In this document: in pieces, positions 17,057 through 26,962 of the stretch
Numbering within the stretch: position 1 is the stretch's first letter
Layout of the letters: each line of letters begins with the position of its first letter
Origin: Nocardioides carbamazepini
GTDB lineage: Bacteria; Actinomycetota; Actinomycetes; Propionibacteriales; Nocardioidaceae
Direction of reading: 5' to 3'
Assembly: GCF_024614185.1 (NCBI RefSeq)
Contig: NZ_JAHTLF010000024.1
Coordinates: 41,745 to 105,744, forward strand
Length of the DNA stretch: 64,000 bases
Notes under the pieces: model-generated
The model's input: the letters and a program-made list of their open reading frames with translations, nothing else
Databases searched by the model: none
Told to the model about the DNA's origin: nothing
Made by a program: the position numbers and the translations under genes

Positions 17057-20000
17057 TCAGCGGGTCACCCGGATGCTCCTGGTGACCTTGACTCCGCGGA
17101 GCAGCGGATCGTCCGCGTACCGCACCGCGATGGAGCGTCGCCCGAGGCCGGCGGTGCGGGGGATCTTGATCCGCACGACCGCGCGTCCCCGCGCGTTCAC
17201 CGGCACCGTCACCGTGCGGCTTCCGACCCGCAGGGTCACCGTCCCGGAGGGTCTGATGCCCGATGCCCGCACCTGGACCCGGACGGCGGCCGTCCTGCCA
17301 CGCCGCACCGTCGGCTCGAGCCGGATCACTCGGAGCCGCGCGTCGGCCTTGACGATCCGCACCCGGGCCGTGGCTTGCGACGGCGCGAATCGACCAGGGA
17401 CCCCGGTGTACCGGACCGTGAGGCGGTGGGTGCCGGGCATGAGCGCCTTGGCCGGCAGCAGCACGGTCGCTTCGCCGTCGGACAGCTCTGCCTGCTGTGG
17501 GGTCGAGCCCGGCAGGTCCACCACCACCGATCCGGTCGCGTTCGGGGTGAGGCGCACCCGGAGCCGGGTCGGCTTGCCGTAGACCTGACGGCTCGGACTC
17601 ACCAACGCCGAGGTGGCCGTGGCGACGGGTTCTGGGCCGGGGTCCTCGCCCGGCCCGACCGCCAGGGTCACCGCGGGCGAGGGTCCGTAGCCGACCGCTC
17701 CCCCGGGCTTGAGGAGGCTGACCCGGTACTGGGTGCCGTCGTCGGCCGCATCGGCTGGGAAGGACAGTTCCGCACCGGTCTCGTCTTCGACGGTGGTCCA
17801 CTCCTCGGCACCGGCGACCCGCTTCTCCCATCGGTGCTCGGTGAGCACGGTCGCGCCGTTCTCCGGCAGCTCCCGGGTCAGGGTGACCAGGTTCCCCGCG
17901 GTGTACGACGTCGCACCGCCGACGGTGGGCTGCTGCCGGGGCGCCCCGCCGTGGTCGTCGTGCTGGATGGTCACCGGGTCGGTCACCAGGGTCTCGTCGG
18001 AGTCGCCGTACTCCAGCCTGGCCCGCACCTCCACCCCGGCGAGCGCCTGCTCGGCGATCAGGTGGTGCGACAGCCCCGAGGCACCGGGGAAGGGCACCCA
18101 GTCGGCGCCGGGCCACTTCCACTCCCAGACGAGGGTGTCTCCCGCGTCGATCTCGGGGTCGGCCACCAGGTTGAGATCGATGTCGTAGCCCTGATGGTAG
18201 TGCTGGCTGAGGTTCTCGAAGAACAGCAGCTGGGTCCCAGGGTCGGCATCGGAGACCTTGACGGTGGTGCTCCACTGAGCCGCCCAGATCTCGTCCCCAT
18301 AGAGAGGGCCGGCGCCGTTCGCCTCGGCGACGGCGACGAAGTGGAGCGGCTTGTCGTGCCAGTCCATCGTCATCGGCAACTCGATGCTGAGCGCGTCGGG
18401 GCCCTCCTTCAAGGTGGTGGTCTCGGACCCGTCGACGGTGAACCATCGGTAGGTCAGGCCCTCGCGAGGCGGGTACACCTCCGCGGTGGCCGTCAGGCTC
18501 TGGCCGACTCGGTAGACGCCACGGACGCCCTGCACCAGCACCTCACGCGCCTTCACCTCTCCGGTGACCGGCGTGGACATCGCCACCACCACACCGTCCC
18601 GGAGGGTCTGGACGGCGAACTCCGAGGCTCCCATCGGGTAGGGCGGCCGGGCCACGATCGTGTCGTCGACCCGCTGCGTGCCCGGCACGTCGAACCAGGG
18701 GCTACCGCTGCGGTAGACCAGTCGCGCCGACTCACCGGCAGCCGGCTCGGGGCCGTCGAGGGGGAAGACGAGGTCGTCGCCGAGGTACTGCATGCCCTGC
18801 GGGAAGGCGGTCGTGACCGGGGCCACGGCGTTCTCCACCCGGAGCGGTACCCAGGCGGTGTCCTTGCCGGTGACGTACGCCGTCCCTTGGCGCAGTCGGG
18901 CCCGGATCTCGTACCCGTCGTGCCGGACGTCGAGCAGCTGTCGCAGGCGGCCCTGGGAGGCCTCGGTGCTGTCGCCGTCGCCGTAGAGGACGTAGCCGCC
19001 GGTGGTCGCTCCGACCGGGCGGATGATCCACCGCCAGCTCTGCTCCTCGGTGAGCTCGTGCCCCACGACGCGCGCCCGGAGGACGTCGCCGACCTGGTAC
19101 GACGCGTCGATACCGGCGATGCCGAGCTCGGTGGCCGTCTCGTCGGTGACGCTGACCGTGACCGGCTCGGACGGTCCGTAGGCGACCTCTCCGGTCGGCT
19201 TCAGGATCGAGACCCGGTACGACGCGCCGTCGTCGCTCGGTCGGGCAGGCAGCGCGAGCTCCTTGCCCGACTGCCCCTCCAGGACCGCCCACTCCTGGGC
19301 ACCGGCCGCCTTCCGCTCCCAGCGGTGGCCGGTGAGGATGGTGGGGCCGTTGCCGGGGAGCTCCAGACGCAGGGCCAGGCTCTCCCCCGCGGTGTAGCCG
19401 GCGCTCGCGCCGGCTACCGAGGGGAGCTGGCGCGCGGGCGCGCCGTGGTCGTCGACGGCGATCGTCACCGGGCCGGCGATCATCGACTCCTGGGCCTGGT
19501 CGGCGAAGGTGAGCCGGGCACGGACCTGCACCCCGTCCAGTGCCTGCTCGGAGTTGATCTGCTCACCGGCGGCGGCGATACCGGGGAACGGCTCCCAGTC
19601 CGACTCCGCCCCGGGCCACTTCCACTCCCAGGTGATCTGGTCGCCCTCGGCCAGCGCCGGATCGATCGCCAGCCGCAGGTCGATCGGGTCGTTTTGGTGG
19701 TAGTGGGCGAGCAGGCTGGGCAGCTCGAAGAGCTGGCCGGTCTGCTCGGTGACGTTGATGGTCGTCGACGCGCCCGATGAGGAGCCGTCGGGGCGGGTGA
19801 CGGCAAGGCCGAGTCGGGCACCGTCGTCGGCCAGGCTCAGCTCGCGCAGGACCGGGGTCGGCGGCGTACCGATGCCCTCGGCGATCACCGTCGCCGAGCC
19901 GCCGGGCGGGGTCCACCGCCAGGTATAGGTGACGTCGTCGACGCCGTCGCGGACGGGAAAGTAGCGGCCGGTCGCCGACAGGGTCTCACCGACGCGGTAC

Positions 20001-21637
20001 AGACTCCGCACGTCCTCGATGTGCACCTCGTAGAAGCGGATCGTCAGCGCGACGGGCGCGGACTGACGCACCGGCACGCCGTCCCGGACGACCCGGACGG
20101 CGAATTCCCGCTCGGCGGGGTTGCGGACCCGGAAGCTCGACTGGGTCTCGCCCACTGCGACGTTGGTGAAGGTGGCGTTCAGGACGGCCCACCGGGTCGC
20201 CGAGGTGCGGGTCACCACCTCCAAGGACTCACCGTCGGCGAGGCCGGTTCCCGGATGGTCCAGTACGACCGTGTCGCCGGTGAAGAACGGGGCGGGGGTG
20301 GCAGTATTGATGGCCAATGACGGGCCGGTGCCCTCGGGCGTCACGGTGATCGGCACCCAGCCGGTGGTGGCGACCGGGGTGGTGCCCTGGCGGACCTGGG
20401 CGCTGATCTCGTAGCCGTCGTCGGAGGCGCCGAGGACCGTCGTGTACGTCGTGCTCGCCGCTGTCGCCAGGGTCGCGCCGTTGGCACTGGTGGAGCCCTG
20501 CGATCGGATCCGCCAGCGCACCTGCTCCCCGTCGGCGAGGGTGTAGCCGCTCAGCGTCGCGGTCAGGGTGTCGCCCGGCTGGTACGCCGCCTCGATGCCG
20601 GTGACAGCGAACGGCTCGCCGGAGGCATCGGTGACCGTCACCGTGACGGGTGACGAGGTGGAGGCGGTGGCGAGGTTCGTGGTGGTGGGCACGAACGCGG
20701 CGGTGAGCGCGTGGGCCCCGACCGCCAGGGCAGGGACGGTGAGCTGTGCGATCCCGGTCTCGTCGACCGGGTCGTGGCCCAGGACCGTGGCGCCGTTGCG
20801 GAACTCGACCGCCCCGGCGATGCCCTCGATCCCGGCCGGACTCACCCTCGCCGTCAGCTCCACCGGGTCACCCGCGCTCAGCTCGGTCACCGAGGCGGTC
20901 AAGCTGGTGGAAGTCAGCACCTGCTCGGGCAGGTCGCCGACGACGAAGGTGTAGACAGCGGTGTCGGAGACCGGCTGCCCGGCCACAGCGGCATCGGCGC
21001 GGACCGTGAGCTCGTAGACCCCCGGCGCGGTGAAGGCCCAGTTGGCGTGCAGGTGGGTGCGTGGGCGGGTGAACGCGCGGTGCGCAGGCTCGTCGCTGGA
21101 CCAGAGCCGCTCCGTGACGGCTCCGCCCATCCCCGACTGCCAGATCTCGACGTCGCCGGGTCCGGTCACGTCGAGGAGCGAGAGCGTGGTGGCGTTCTCA
21201 TCGAGAGTGCCGGCCGGGACCGACTCGGTGGAGAAGCCGGGCCAGAGCTGCCCGGGTCCCTGGTCCTGCGGTGCCAGCCAGACGGTCGAGCCCTGCGGGG
21301 CCACGAACTCCGGACCCGTGCCGGGCCAGCTCGCGACCCGGGAGTCGTCGTCGACGTGGAACCACACCTCGTCCGCGTCATACCGCGTGCCTGGTGCGGG
21401 AGTGTCGGCCCGTGAGGCCAACCTGAGCTCACCGTCCTCCCAGAAGGTCGCAATGGCGTCGGTGTGGACGTCGGCGACCACGGTGCGCTGCGTCGACGGC
21501 GGTGCCGGCCCGTCCGCCGCTTGTGATGACGCCGAACCGGTACTGAGGACCAGGCCCGCAGCGGTCACGAGAGCAAGGAACGCGGTAGCCGGACGAGTCC
21601 GCCTTCGGCGCATGGCCGTCGACTTCACAGATGGCAT
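17057..21637 (-). CDS. Large secreted choice-of-anchor M / Ig-like repeat surface protein
   Basis: About 1526 residues. A signal peptide (ends near SSQAADG, about residue 42) is followed by a choice-of-anchor M domain (about 55-225: TPAPGTRYDADEVWFHVDDD, PQDQGPGQLWPGFSTESVP, DVEIWQSGMGG, HANWAFTAPGVYELTVRADA). Such domains accompany metal-uptake systems in actinobacteria. Next is a Big_3-type Ig domain (about 240-330), then two copies of a four-module block. Paired landmarks are GIEAAYQPGDTLTATLSGY/GIDASYQVGDVLRARVVGH, LLAHYHQNDPIDLRL/LSQHYHQGYDIDLNL and ASAGYTAGESLALRLELP/ATSYTAGNLVTLTRELP. A C-terminal Ig-like pair closes it. No LPXTG or C-terminal membrane segment is visible, so anchoring is unclear. 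ATG 21637 has GGGAAG upstream; TTG 21643 is an alternative. Confidence 0.85.
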   Translation of the reverse strand: MPSVKSTAMRRRRTRPATAFLALVTAAGLVLSTGSASSQAADGPAPPSTQRTVVADVHTDAIATFWEDGELRLASRADTPAPGTRYDADEVWFHVDDDSRVASWPGTGPEFVAPQGSTVWLAPQDQGPGQLWPGFSTESVPAGTLDENATTLSLLDVTGPGDVEIWQSGMGGAVTERLWSSDEPAHRAFTRPRTHLHANWAFTAPGVYELTVRADAAVAGQPVSDTAVYTFVVGDLPEQVLTSTSLTASVTELSAGDPVELTARVSPAGIEGIAGAVEFRNGATVLGHDPVDETGIAQLTVPALAVGAHALTAAFVPTTTNLATASTSSPVTVTVTDASGEPFAVTGIEAAYQPGDTLTATLSGYTLADGEQVRWRIRSQGSTSANGATLATAASTTYTTVLGASDDGYEISAQVRQGTTPVATTGWVPITVTPEGTGPSLAINTATPAPFFTGDTVVLDHPGTGLADGESLEVVTRTSATRWAVLNATFTNVAVGETQSSFRVRNPAEREFAVRVVRDGVPVRQSAPVALTIRFYEVHIEDVRSLYRVGETLSATGRYFPVRDGVDDVTYTWRWTPPGGSATVIAEGIGTPPTPVLRELSLADDGARLGLAVTRPDGSSSGASTTINVTEQTGQLFELPSLLAHYHQNDPIDLRLAIDPALAEGDQITWEWKWPGAESDWEPFPGIAAAGEQINSEQALDGVQVRARLTFADQAQESMIAGPVTIAVDDHGAPARQLPSVAGASAGYTAGESLALRLELPGNGPTILTGHRWERKAAGAQEWAVLEGQSGKELALPARPSDDGASYRVSILKPTGEVAYGPSEPVTVSVTDETATELGIAGIDASYQVGDVLRARVVGHELTEEQSWRWIIRPVGATTGGYVLYGDGDSTEASQGRLRQLLDVRHDGYEIRARLRQGTAYVTGKDTAWVPLRVENAVAPVTTAFPQGMQYLGDDLVFPLDGPEPAAGESARLVYRSGSPWFDVPGTQRVDDTIVARPPYPMGASEFAVQTLRDGVVVAMSTPVTGEVKAREVLVQGVRGVYRVGQSLTATAEVYPPREGLTYRWFTVDGSETTTLKEGPDALSIELPMTMDWHDKPLHFVAVAEANGAGPLYGDEIWAAQWSTTVKVSDADPGTQLLFFENLSQHYHQGYDIDLNLVADPEIDAGDTLVWEWKWPGADWVPFPGASGLSHHLIAEQALAGVEVRARLEYGDSDETLVTDPVTIQHDDHGGAPRQQPTVGGATSYTAGNLVTLTRELPENGATVLTEHRWEKRVAGAEEWTTVEDETGAELSFPADAADDGTQYRVSLLKPGGAVGYGPSPAVTLAVGPGEDPGPEPVATATSALVSPSRQVYGKPTRLRVRLTPNATGSVVVDLPGSTPQQAELSDGEATVLLPAKALMPGTHRLTVRYTGVPGRFAPSQATARVRIVKADARLRVIRLEPTVRRGRTAAVRVQVRASGIRPSGTVTLRVGSRTVTVPVNARGRAVVRIKIPRTAGLGRRSIAVRYADDPLLRGVKVTRSIRVTR

Positions 21638-21658
21638 CTTCAACTTCCCACTAGATCA

Positions 21659-21675
21659 ATAATGAGAGTCATTAT
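21659..21675 (-). promoter_or_regulatory. Zur/Fur-like operator palindrome
   Basis: ATAATGA-GAG-TCATTAT is a perfect 7-3-7 inverted repeat, 21 bases upstream of the surface protein start and in AT-rich sequence unlike its surroundings. Zur and Fur boxes in actinobacteria are palindromes built from AATGA/TCATT halves, so metal-dependent repression is likely. The specific regulator is inferred. Confidence 0.65.
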
Positions 21676-21837
21676 CACTTGTCGGGGATGGCGGTGCAAA
21701 CTGGCCCCGCTCCGCGTGTGCAGGTCGCCCCCTCCCTGCCGCGCGTTGCGGCCCGGGATCCCTCCCGTCGATCCGGCAGAGGTACGCGGCGGCCACCTGC
21801 CGCTCTGAGGTCATCTATCGAGGATCGGCCCAGACCA

Positions 21838-22130
21838 TGCTCTGGGGCGCTGGCGCGGAGGCTTGTCGACCAAGATCCACCGGCTCGTCAATGGCCGCAG
21901 CCATCCGCTCGTGATCGCGTTGACGTCTGGCCCGGCTGACGATTGCCGATGCTGGAGCCGTTGTTGTCGCAGGTCGCGGTCAAACGGCTTGGTCGTGGCC
22001 GTCCCCGAATGCCGCCCGACGCAGTGCTCGGCGACAAGGCCTACTCATCCGGAGTGATCCGCGCCAAACTCCGCTCGTGTGGGATCCAGGCCGTGATCCC
22101 ACAACCAATGCTCCTCTTGGCCGTCAAGGC
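21838..22130 (+). pseudogene. IS5-family (IS427-like) transposase remnant
   Basis: Plus strand: GGLSTKIHRLVNGRSHPLVI ALTSG-type start of the catalytic domain, a frameshift near 21940, then MLEPLLSQVAVKRLGRGRPR and PDAVLGDKAYSSGVIRAKLR with IQAVIPQP. The second catalytic Asp region (GDKAYS) is kept but both ends of the gene are gone. It abuts the end of the methyltransferase gene on the opposite strand. Confidence 0.75.
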
Positions 22131-22139
22131 CGACAGGGC

Positions 22140-22895
22140 TCAGCGCTGCAAGATCAGTTGCCAGGCGAATCCGACGCGGTTGAATGGCTCTCGGTCGCAG
22201 AGCTCCACCTCGAGCGCCAGCAGGTCCTCGAAGAAGGCAGGGTCGTGCTTGGCGGTGTTGTCGATCAGCAGGTCGTTCGCGATCCGGTTGCCGTAGACCC
22301 CGAGGGGGGCCATGCCTGCCTCGGCTGCTTGGCTCGCGATGGCGTCGACACTGACCTTCCTAGCATCAGTTTGGAAGGTCTCGACCTTGGCTCGCTCGGC
22401 CTGTAGCTCAGCGAGTGCCGCAGCGGGGCCACCATTCAGCAACTCGCGAAGGACACGGCCGTCCGGGTTGACGTCCATGATCGAGAGCCGCCCGCCAGGA
22501 CGGACGCGACTCGCAAGGGCCGCGACATCACCGTCGGCGCCGCTTCGGTAGCGCAGCACGAAGTGACACATCACAAGGTCCCATTCACCGACGGGCAGGT
22601 CATCCAGTCCACCACGAATCGTCGCGACGTTGGTGCCCGCAGTGGCCGCGCGCCGCGTGACCTCTTCCAGCCACTCTGCTGAGGGATCGACGATGGTCAC
22701 GTCGTGGCCCGCCAGCGCGAGCGGTAGTGCGTCCATGCCGTCGCCGCCACCGACGTCCAGGACGCGGATCTGCTCGCCGAGGTGTTCGCACTGACGTCGC
22801 AGGACCTCCTCGACTACGCCGTACCGAATCCGCGCCCACGGAGTTTCGGTGTAGTCGCGCCAGGCTGCCAACTTCTCGCTAAACACATCAGTCAC
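22140..22895 (-). CDS. Class I SAM-dependent methyltransferase
   Basis: 251 residues. Motif I is VLDVGGGDGMDALPLA; the second-strand acidic residue is in VTIVDPSAEWL; motif IV-like VGEWDLVMCHFVLRY and RVRPGGRLSIMDVNPDG follow. The N-terminal WRDYTETPWARIRYGVVEEVL resembles SmtA/CmoM-like methyltransferases. Start is GTG at 22895. The substrate is unknown. Isolated between two IS remnants, so it is likely mobile cargo. Confidence 0.85.
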   Translation of the reverse strand: MTDVFSEKLAAWRDYTETPWARIRYGVVEEVLRRQCEHLGEQIRVLDVGGGDGMDALPLALAGHDVTIVDPSAEWLEEVTRRAATAGTNVATIRGGLDDLPVGEWDLVMCHFVLRYRSGADGDVAALASRVRPGGRLSIMDVNPDGRVLRELLNGGPAAALAELQAERAKVETFQTDARKVSVDAIASQAAEAGMAPLGVYGNRIANDLLIDNTAKHDPAFFEDLLALEVELCDREPFNRVGFAWQLILQR

Positions 22896-22946
22896 GTGGC
22901 CAGTCTGCCGTCCGATGATTGTTGGGCATCATGCGACGGCCAGCAG

Positions 22947-23134
22947 TCACAGGCCGTCGACGCCCCGGACCGCGACCGGCGTGGCGAGCAGCCGGAAAGC
23001 CTCGCGCGCGATCGCGCGCTTGAGCTTGCGCAGGATGTCACGGCTGCTGAACCCAGCGTCGCGCTGACGGCCCACGAACTCCTTGGTCCGCAGATCGCTC
23101 GACATACGCACCAGCGCGATCCGATAGAGCTCCC
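22947..23134 (-). pseudogene. IS110-family transposase C-terminal remnant
   Basis: Minus strand: VRELYRIALVRMSSDLRTKE, GFSSRDILRKLKRAIAREAF and RLL: the end of the Transposase_20 domain with its helical YRIALVRM and KLKRAIAREAFRLL signature. The N-terminal DEDD domain is absent; the 5' side runs into the end of the relaxase gene. Confidence 0.65.
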
Positions 23135-26100
23135 TTACTGAGCCGAGATGGCCTCGACTCCAACCGCCGCCGACCGAGGCTCCAGATGCTCGGCGGATTC
23201 GACCCTCCCCGCGTCCCGGGCTGCGCACTGGGCACGCAAGCGGTCCGCGCGCTGCGAGTCACTTACCGCTCCCCCGCCGACCGGCTGGTCCGCTGTGATC
23301 CGGTAGCGGTCGCGGTAAGCAGCCACGGTAGACGTCACCTCCAGCCAGAATTCGCGCTCGGCGCCCGTAGGAGGGGGCGTGCCGAGCCGACGGACCCACG
23401 GCTCGCCTGCGCAGACCGCTTCTTCTATGAGCGCCCGGGCGCGGGCCTCGATCAATATCTTGCGCTCATCGATCGCCTGGCGATCCTCCTGGTTCATGGC
23501 TCCGAGAGGTTCCGGGATGAGCCCGGCGATCAGCCTCGGGCGTAGTCGGCAACCCCGCGGAGGCCAGGCGGCAACCCGATCGACGCGGTACCGAAGGACA
23601 GCTGCGATGTCGGCGGCGTCATCGAGACCATGCTGCCCCACGATCAGAGGAACCAGTGTCTCCAGATCATGGTGATAGGCCTCAGCCCTCCGGAGTGCGG
23701 CGGAGAGCGGGCCGAAGACGGAGGAATCGAGGACGGCAGCGTGCTGGTCGGCCCTCAGGCCCGAGCGCCGCAGGAGGTCGACGAACCTGTCGTGCTGAGC
23801 CTCGGCCGCGATCGTCTCAAGCTCCGCGGCGAGCCGGTCTATCCCGCCATGGATTGCGTACTCGGCCTCCATCGTCTGGTGTGCGGACATGCTTGCTCCG
23901 CTGTGTTGGAGCACCCCGAAGAGCACGGTGTGAGCCGTGACATCGTCGGGTTCGGGAGTTGAGTGGCTGTCGTCGGGCTGGTCGAGGGCTACGTAAGCAA
24001 TGTTCGACTCCCGGCCGCGGCTCATTGACACGTAGAGGTTCTCCCTGGTCGTCGACGGGGCGACAACGACGTGGGAGGTGTCGACGGTGATGCCCTGGGC
24101 CCGATGTGCCGTGACCGCGTAACCGAGGTCGACGTACCCCCGAACATACTCAGCCGACAGCACCGTCTTGCCTCGACGTCGCGGGTCGAGCCGGTCGACC
24201 AGCATCGAGCCGTCGCGACGGATGTCGACCACGCGCCAGCGGTCACCGTTCTTGACCCAGCCACCGCGAGAGGTCCGAACAGTGCGCTCGTTCCGCCGAG
24301 TGATGACCACATCCCCCACCGACGCGCTGTTGCCGGCGGCCAAAGGGACCTCACGACCATCGACAGCGCCGTCGAGCAGCAGCCGTTCTGCGCGGGCCCG
24401 CTCGTTCAGAACTCTCACAGCGTGCGACGACTCGGTCACCAGGATGCTGGCCTTGCCCGCGCTGGAGTCCGCTCGCCATGCCTCGTAGGCCCGGTCGAGC
24501 ATGTCTTCAGTCAGCCCTTCGCGGACTCGCTTCTGACCCACGTACGTCGCGATCACCTCGACCTCACCGCGGCGAAGGGCGAGAGAGGCATGCCTCTCCC
24601 ATTCGCTGACGAAGCGATGAATGTCGGTCAACTCGGGAACGTCGGTGCGGCGATCGACCAGGAGCGCGAAGGCGCCCCCGGCTTCCACAGACTGAAGCTG
24701 ATGGGGGTCGCCGACGAGCAGGACCTTGGCTCCCGCCGCCTCGGCGACGCCACCGATCCGGTCGAGCGTCGCCGTTCCCGCGAGCGTGGCCTCGTCGACG
24801 ATCACCAACTGCCCGGCGCGGAGACCTGTGCGTCCGTTGTCGTACTCATGCAACCACTTCGCCGTGTTGTCACAGGCGACCCCCAGGTCGTCGGCCAGCG
24901 CCTGCGCAGCTGTCGCGGACGGCGCCAGACCAATGACTCCCCGCTGCCCGTGCTCGACGATCCACGCGGAACGAAGGGCGCGCATCAATGTCGTCTTGCC
25001 AGCACCCGCGGGACCGACCAACAGGTCCACCGGTCGACCGGACGTGGCGATGCTCTCGAGGGCGGTCCGCTGCTGAGCGCTGAGCCGACCGTTCGAGTGC
25101 ATCACCACCCGTGCCAGCGCGCTGAGGCGCACTGTCGGCGCGCCCGTCCCTTCCGAGCGGTTCAGAAGTCGTGCTTCTGCCTCGATGATCGCGGTCGATG
25201 AGTACTTGGCCGAGTGCCGCGGTCGGAAGAGGCTCGTGCCGTCCTCACGCTGGAAGCGAACCGGACTAATCGCCAGCTCCGGCGGGGTCAGCGACACCGA
25301 CTTCCCCTGAGCGGCGTCGACCACCATGGACACGACCGCCTCACGGTCCGAGGTGGTTGCGAACCGGAGGTCCATCGTCTGCTTCGACGCCTCGGCCATG
25401 AGGTTCCAGTGGTTCCACACTGCCCTCCTCACCTCAACCGCCGCCACGACCTCAGCGCCGATCGCATCGATCGCTGCCAGCGGAACGTCGTGGACGGTGA
25501 GCGGAGCGCCACCTACACCGAGGAGCGTCGCCGCCCACGTGGTTGCATCGACACCCAGTCGCTCAGATGCGCGGCTTCGCCACTCTGCGGTCAGGTCAAC
25601 GAGAGACCGCAGCTCCTTGGGTGGCCGAGTCGCCAAGGTCGCCTGGGCGCGTAGCTCCACGATGGTCTTCGGCGACGGCATCCGACCGTGCCGTGCGACG
25701 TACTCGGCGATGAGTTCGTCCTTCTTGAGCTCGATCTCGTGGGTGCGGCTCGAGAACTCTGCGATGAGCTCATCGCTGATGCCAGCGATCTCCCATTGCG
25801 GGTTGCGGTCGGCGCCGCGTTGGCGGAGTTCCCACTCGACGCCGATGTCTCGGCTGAGTCGGTCGGCGAGCAGGGCGTTGTAGTGCGCTGACAGTCCAGT
25901 GACGGAAGAGAACACCGGGCGGCCGTCGAGGCTGCGCCACCGACCGTCGCGCAGCGTGAGGACCTTGTTCGACACCACTAGATGGGTGTGCAGCTGGGGG
26001 TCCCCTGCACGGGAGCCGAAGTGGTCGTAGGCGACCGCCGCGACGCCCGCGACTTCAACCTGCGTGACCGCACCACCATCACCGTGGCTGCCAGTGTCGG

Positions 26101-26677
26101 CGAACCCGGACCGAGTGGCGGCCACCTCCCGCTCGACAAACTCCAACACGTCCGCCACGGCCGCATGATGCGCAGCAACGATCCTCTCCTGCGTGGACGC
26201 GTCGGTGATCCCCCACAGCACCGAGACCGACTTCGGGACGCTGAAGGTGAGGTCGTAGCCAGCAACCGCCCGACGTACCCCCGCGGCGGCCTCCTCGATC
26301 TCGATCCGTGCCACTTCCGCAGCACAGTCCCCGACCGACAGCTCGGAGTCCAGACGTCCTACGCGCTCGTCGACCCGGGACCTCAGCGACGGGTACTCGG
26401 GGTAGGCACGGCCCAGTTGTTCGCCAGTCATCGGATCACGGCCCATCCCGATCAGCAGCGCCAACTGCGCCTCCGTGACCTCCATGCCGGGCGCGATCTG
26501 GCCGCCGCCGAGCGCCGCGAGCCCGCTACCCATCCATCGCCCAGGTGGGGTGCCAGCCTCGGCGTAGTACCGCGTCATCGGAGTCGTCAGCGCTCTGTTT
26601 CCGTCGCCGGCCGCGACGGACCGCAGCAGGTATTGGTACCCGGCCCCCGCCGACATTCTGCGCAACGACACCGTCAC
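23135..26677 (-). CDS. traA: MobF-family conjugative relaxase with RecD-like helicase
   Basis: 1180 residues. The N-terminal TrwC-type relaxase domain starts MTVSLRRMSAGAGYQYLL, with LTFSVPKSVSVLWGI and the metal-binding histidines in AGDPQLHTHLVVSNKVLT (near residues 225-245). A RecD/AAA_30 helicase follows: Walker A VGPAGAGKTT (about 553-562), Walker B LVIVDEATLAG, LLVGDPHQLQSVEAGGAF, and the C-terminal YAVTAHRAQGITVD. It nicks at oriT and unwinds the strand for transfer. The start is GTG at 26677. It is divergent from the Tad operon. No coupling ATPase, VirB4 or FtsK-type transfer protein is in the window. Confidence 0.92.
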   Translation of the reverse strand: MTVSLRRMSAGAGYQYLLRSVAAGDGNRALTTPMTRYYAEAGTPPGRWMGSGLAALGGGQIAPGMEVTEAQLALLIGMGRDPMTGEQLGRAYPEYPSLRSRVDERVGRLDSELSVGDCAAEVARIEIEEAAAGVRRAVAGYDLTFSVPKSVSVLWGITDASTQERIVAAHHAAVADVLEFVEREVAATRSGFADTGSHGDGGAVTQVEVAGVAAVAYDHFGSRAGDPQLHTHLVVSNKVLTLRDGRWRSLDGRPVFSSVTGLSAHYNALLADRLSRDIGVEWELRQRGADRNPQWEIAGISDELIAEFSSRTHEIELKKDELIAEYVARHGRMPSPKTIVELRAQATLATRPPKELRSLVDLTAEWRSRASERLGVDATTWAATLLGVGGAPLTVHDVPLAAIDAIGAEVVAAVEVRRAVWNHWNLMAEASKQTMDLRFATTSDREAVVSMVVDAAQGKSVSLTPPELAISPVRFQREDGTSLFRPRHSAKYSSTAIIEAEARLLNRSEGTGAPTVRLSALARVVMHSNGRLSAQQRTALESIATSGRPVDLLVGPAGAGKTTLMRALRSAWIVEHGQRGVIGLAPSATAAQALADDLGVACDNTAKWLHEYDNGRTGLRAGQLVIVDEATLAGTATLDRIGGVAEAAGAKVLLVGDPHQLQSVEAGGAFALLVDRRTDVPELTDIHRFVSEWERHASLALRRGEVEVIATYVGQKRVREGLTEDMLDRAYEAWRADSSAGKASILVTESSHAVRVLNERARAERLLLDGAVDGREVPLAAGNSASVGDVVITRRNERTVRTSRGGWVKNGDRWRVVDIRRDGSMLVDRLDPRRRGKTVLSAEYVRGYVDLGYAVTAHRAQGITVDTSHVVVAPSTTRENLYVSMSRGRESNIAYVALDQPDDSHSTPEPDDVTAHTVLFGVLQHSGASMSAHQTMEAEYAIHGGIDRLAAELETIAAEAQHDRFVDLLRRSGLRADQHAAVLDSSVFGPLSAALRRAEAYHHDLETLVPLIVGQHGLDDAADIAAVLRYRVDRVAAWPPRGCRLRPRLIAGLIPEPLGAMNQEDRQAIDERKILIEARARALIEEAVCAGEPWVRRLGTPPPTGAEREFWLEVTSTVAAYRDRYRITADQPVGGGAVSDSQRADRLRAQCAARDAGRVESAEHLEPRSAAVGVEAISAQ

Positions 26678-26962
26678 CGAAGTCTCACCCCTCCATGGCC
26701 TCAGGTGGGCAGGGCGTCCCAGTCCCCCTCGATCTGCAATGCGTGTGAAGCGCGGGAGGAAGTCGGGTCGAAGGCAAGACGGGCATGACTAGGCGAGGCG
26801 GTGGCGAGTGGTAGCGATGGGCTACCTGATGGACGAGCCCTGTGGAGAGGCATGGGCAAAAAGGAAGATCGGGCTTACGATGTGGACCCAGACGATCGGC
26901 ACACCGGTGTCGCATCGGCTGGAAACCTCGAGCCCGTAGGGCGAGAGGACTCGGGAACTCCA
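26678..26962. promoter_or_regulatory. Divergent intergenic region between relaxase and pilus operon
   Basis: 285 bases separate the two divergent starts, so promoters for both must lie here; an oriT next to the relaxase is also expected. I could not pick out a convincing nic-site inverted repeat or a -10/-35 pair by eye. A short AT-rich patch is at about 26860-26885. Confidence 0.4.

Noticed and set aside
16985..19780. Plus-strand frame of 931 codons
   Set aside because: Shadow of the repeat-rich surface protein gene on the minus strand; low-complexity composition.
17057..21637. CRISPR-like repetition suspected from regular spacing of similar DNA
   Set aside because: Repeats are coding, diverged and of module length, not short identical repeats with spacers. 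No cas genes were seen.
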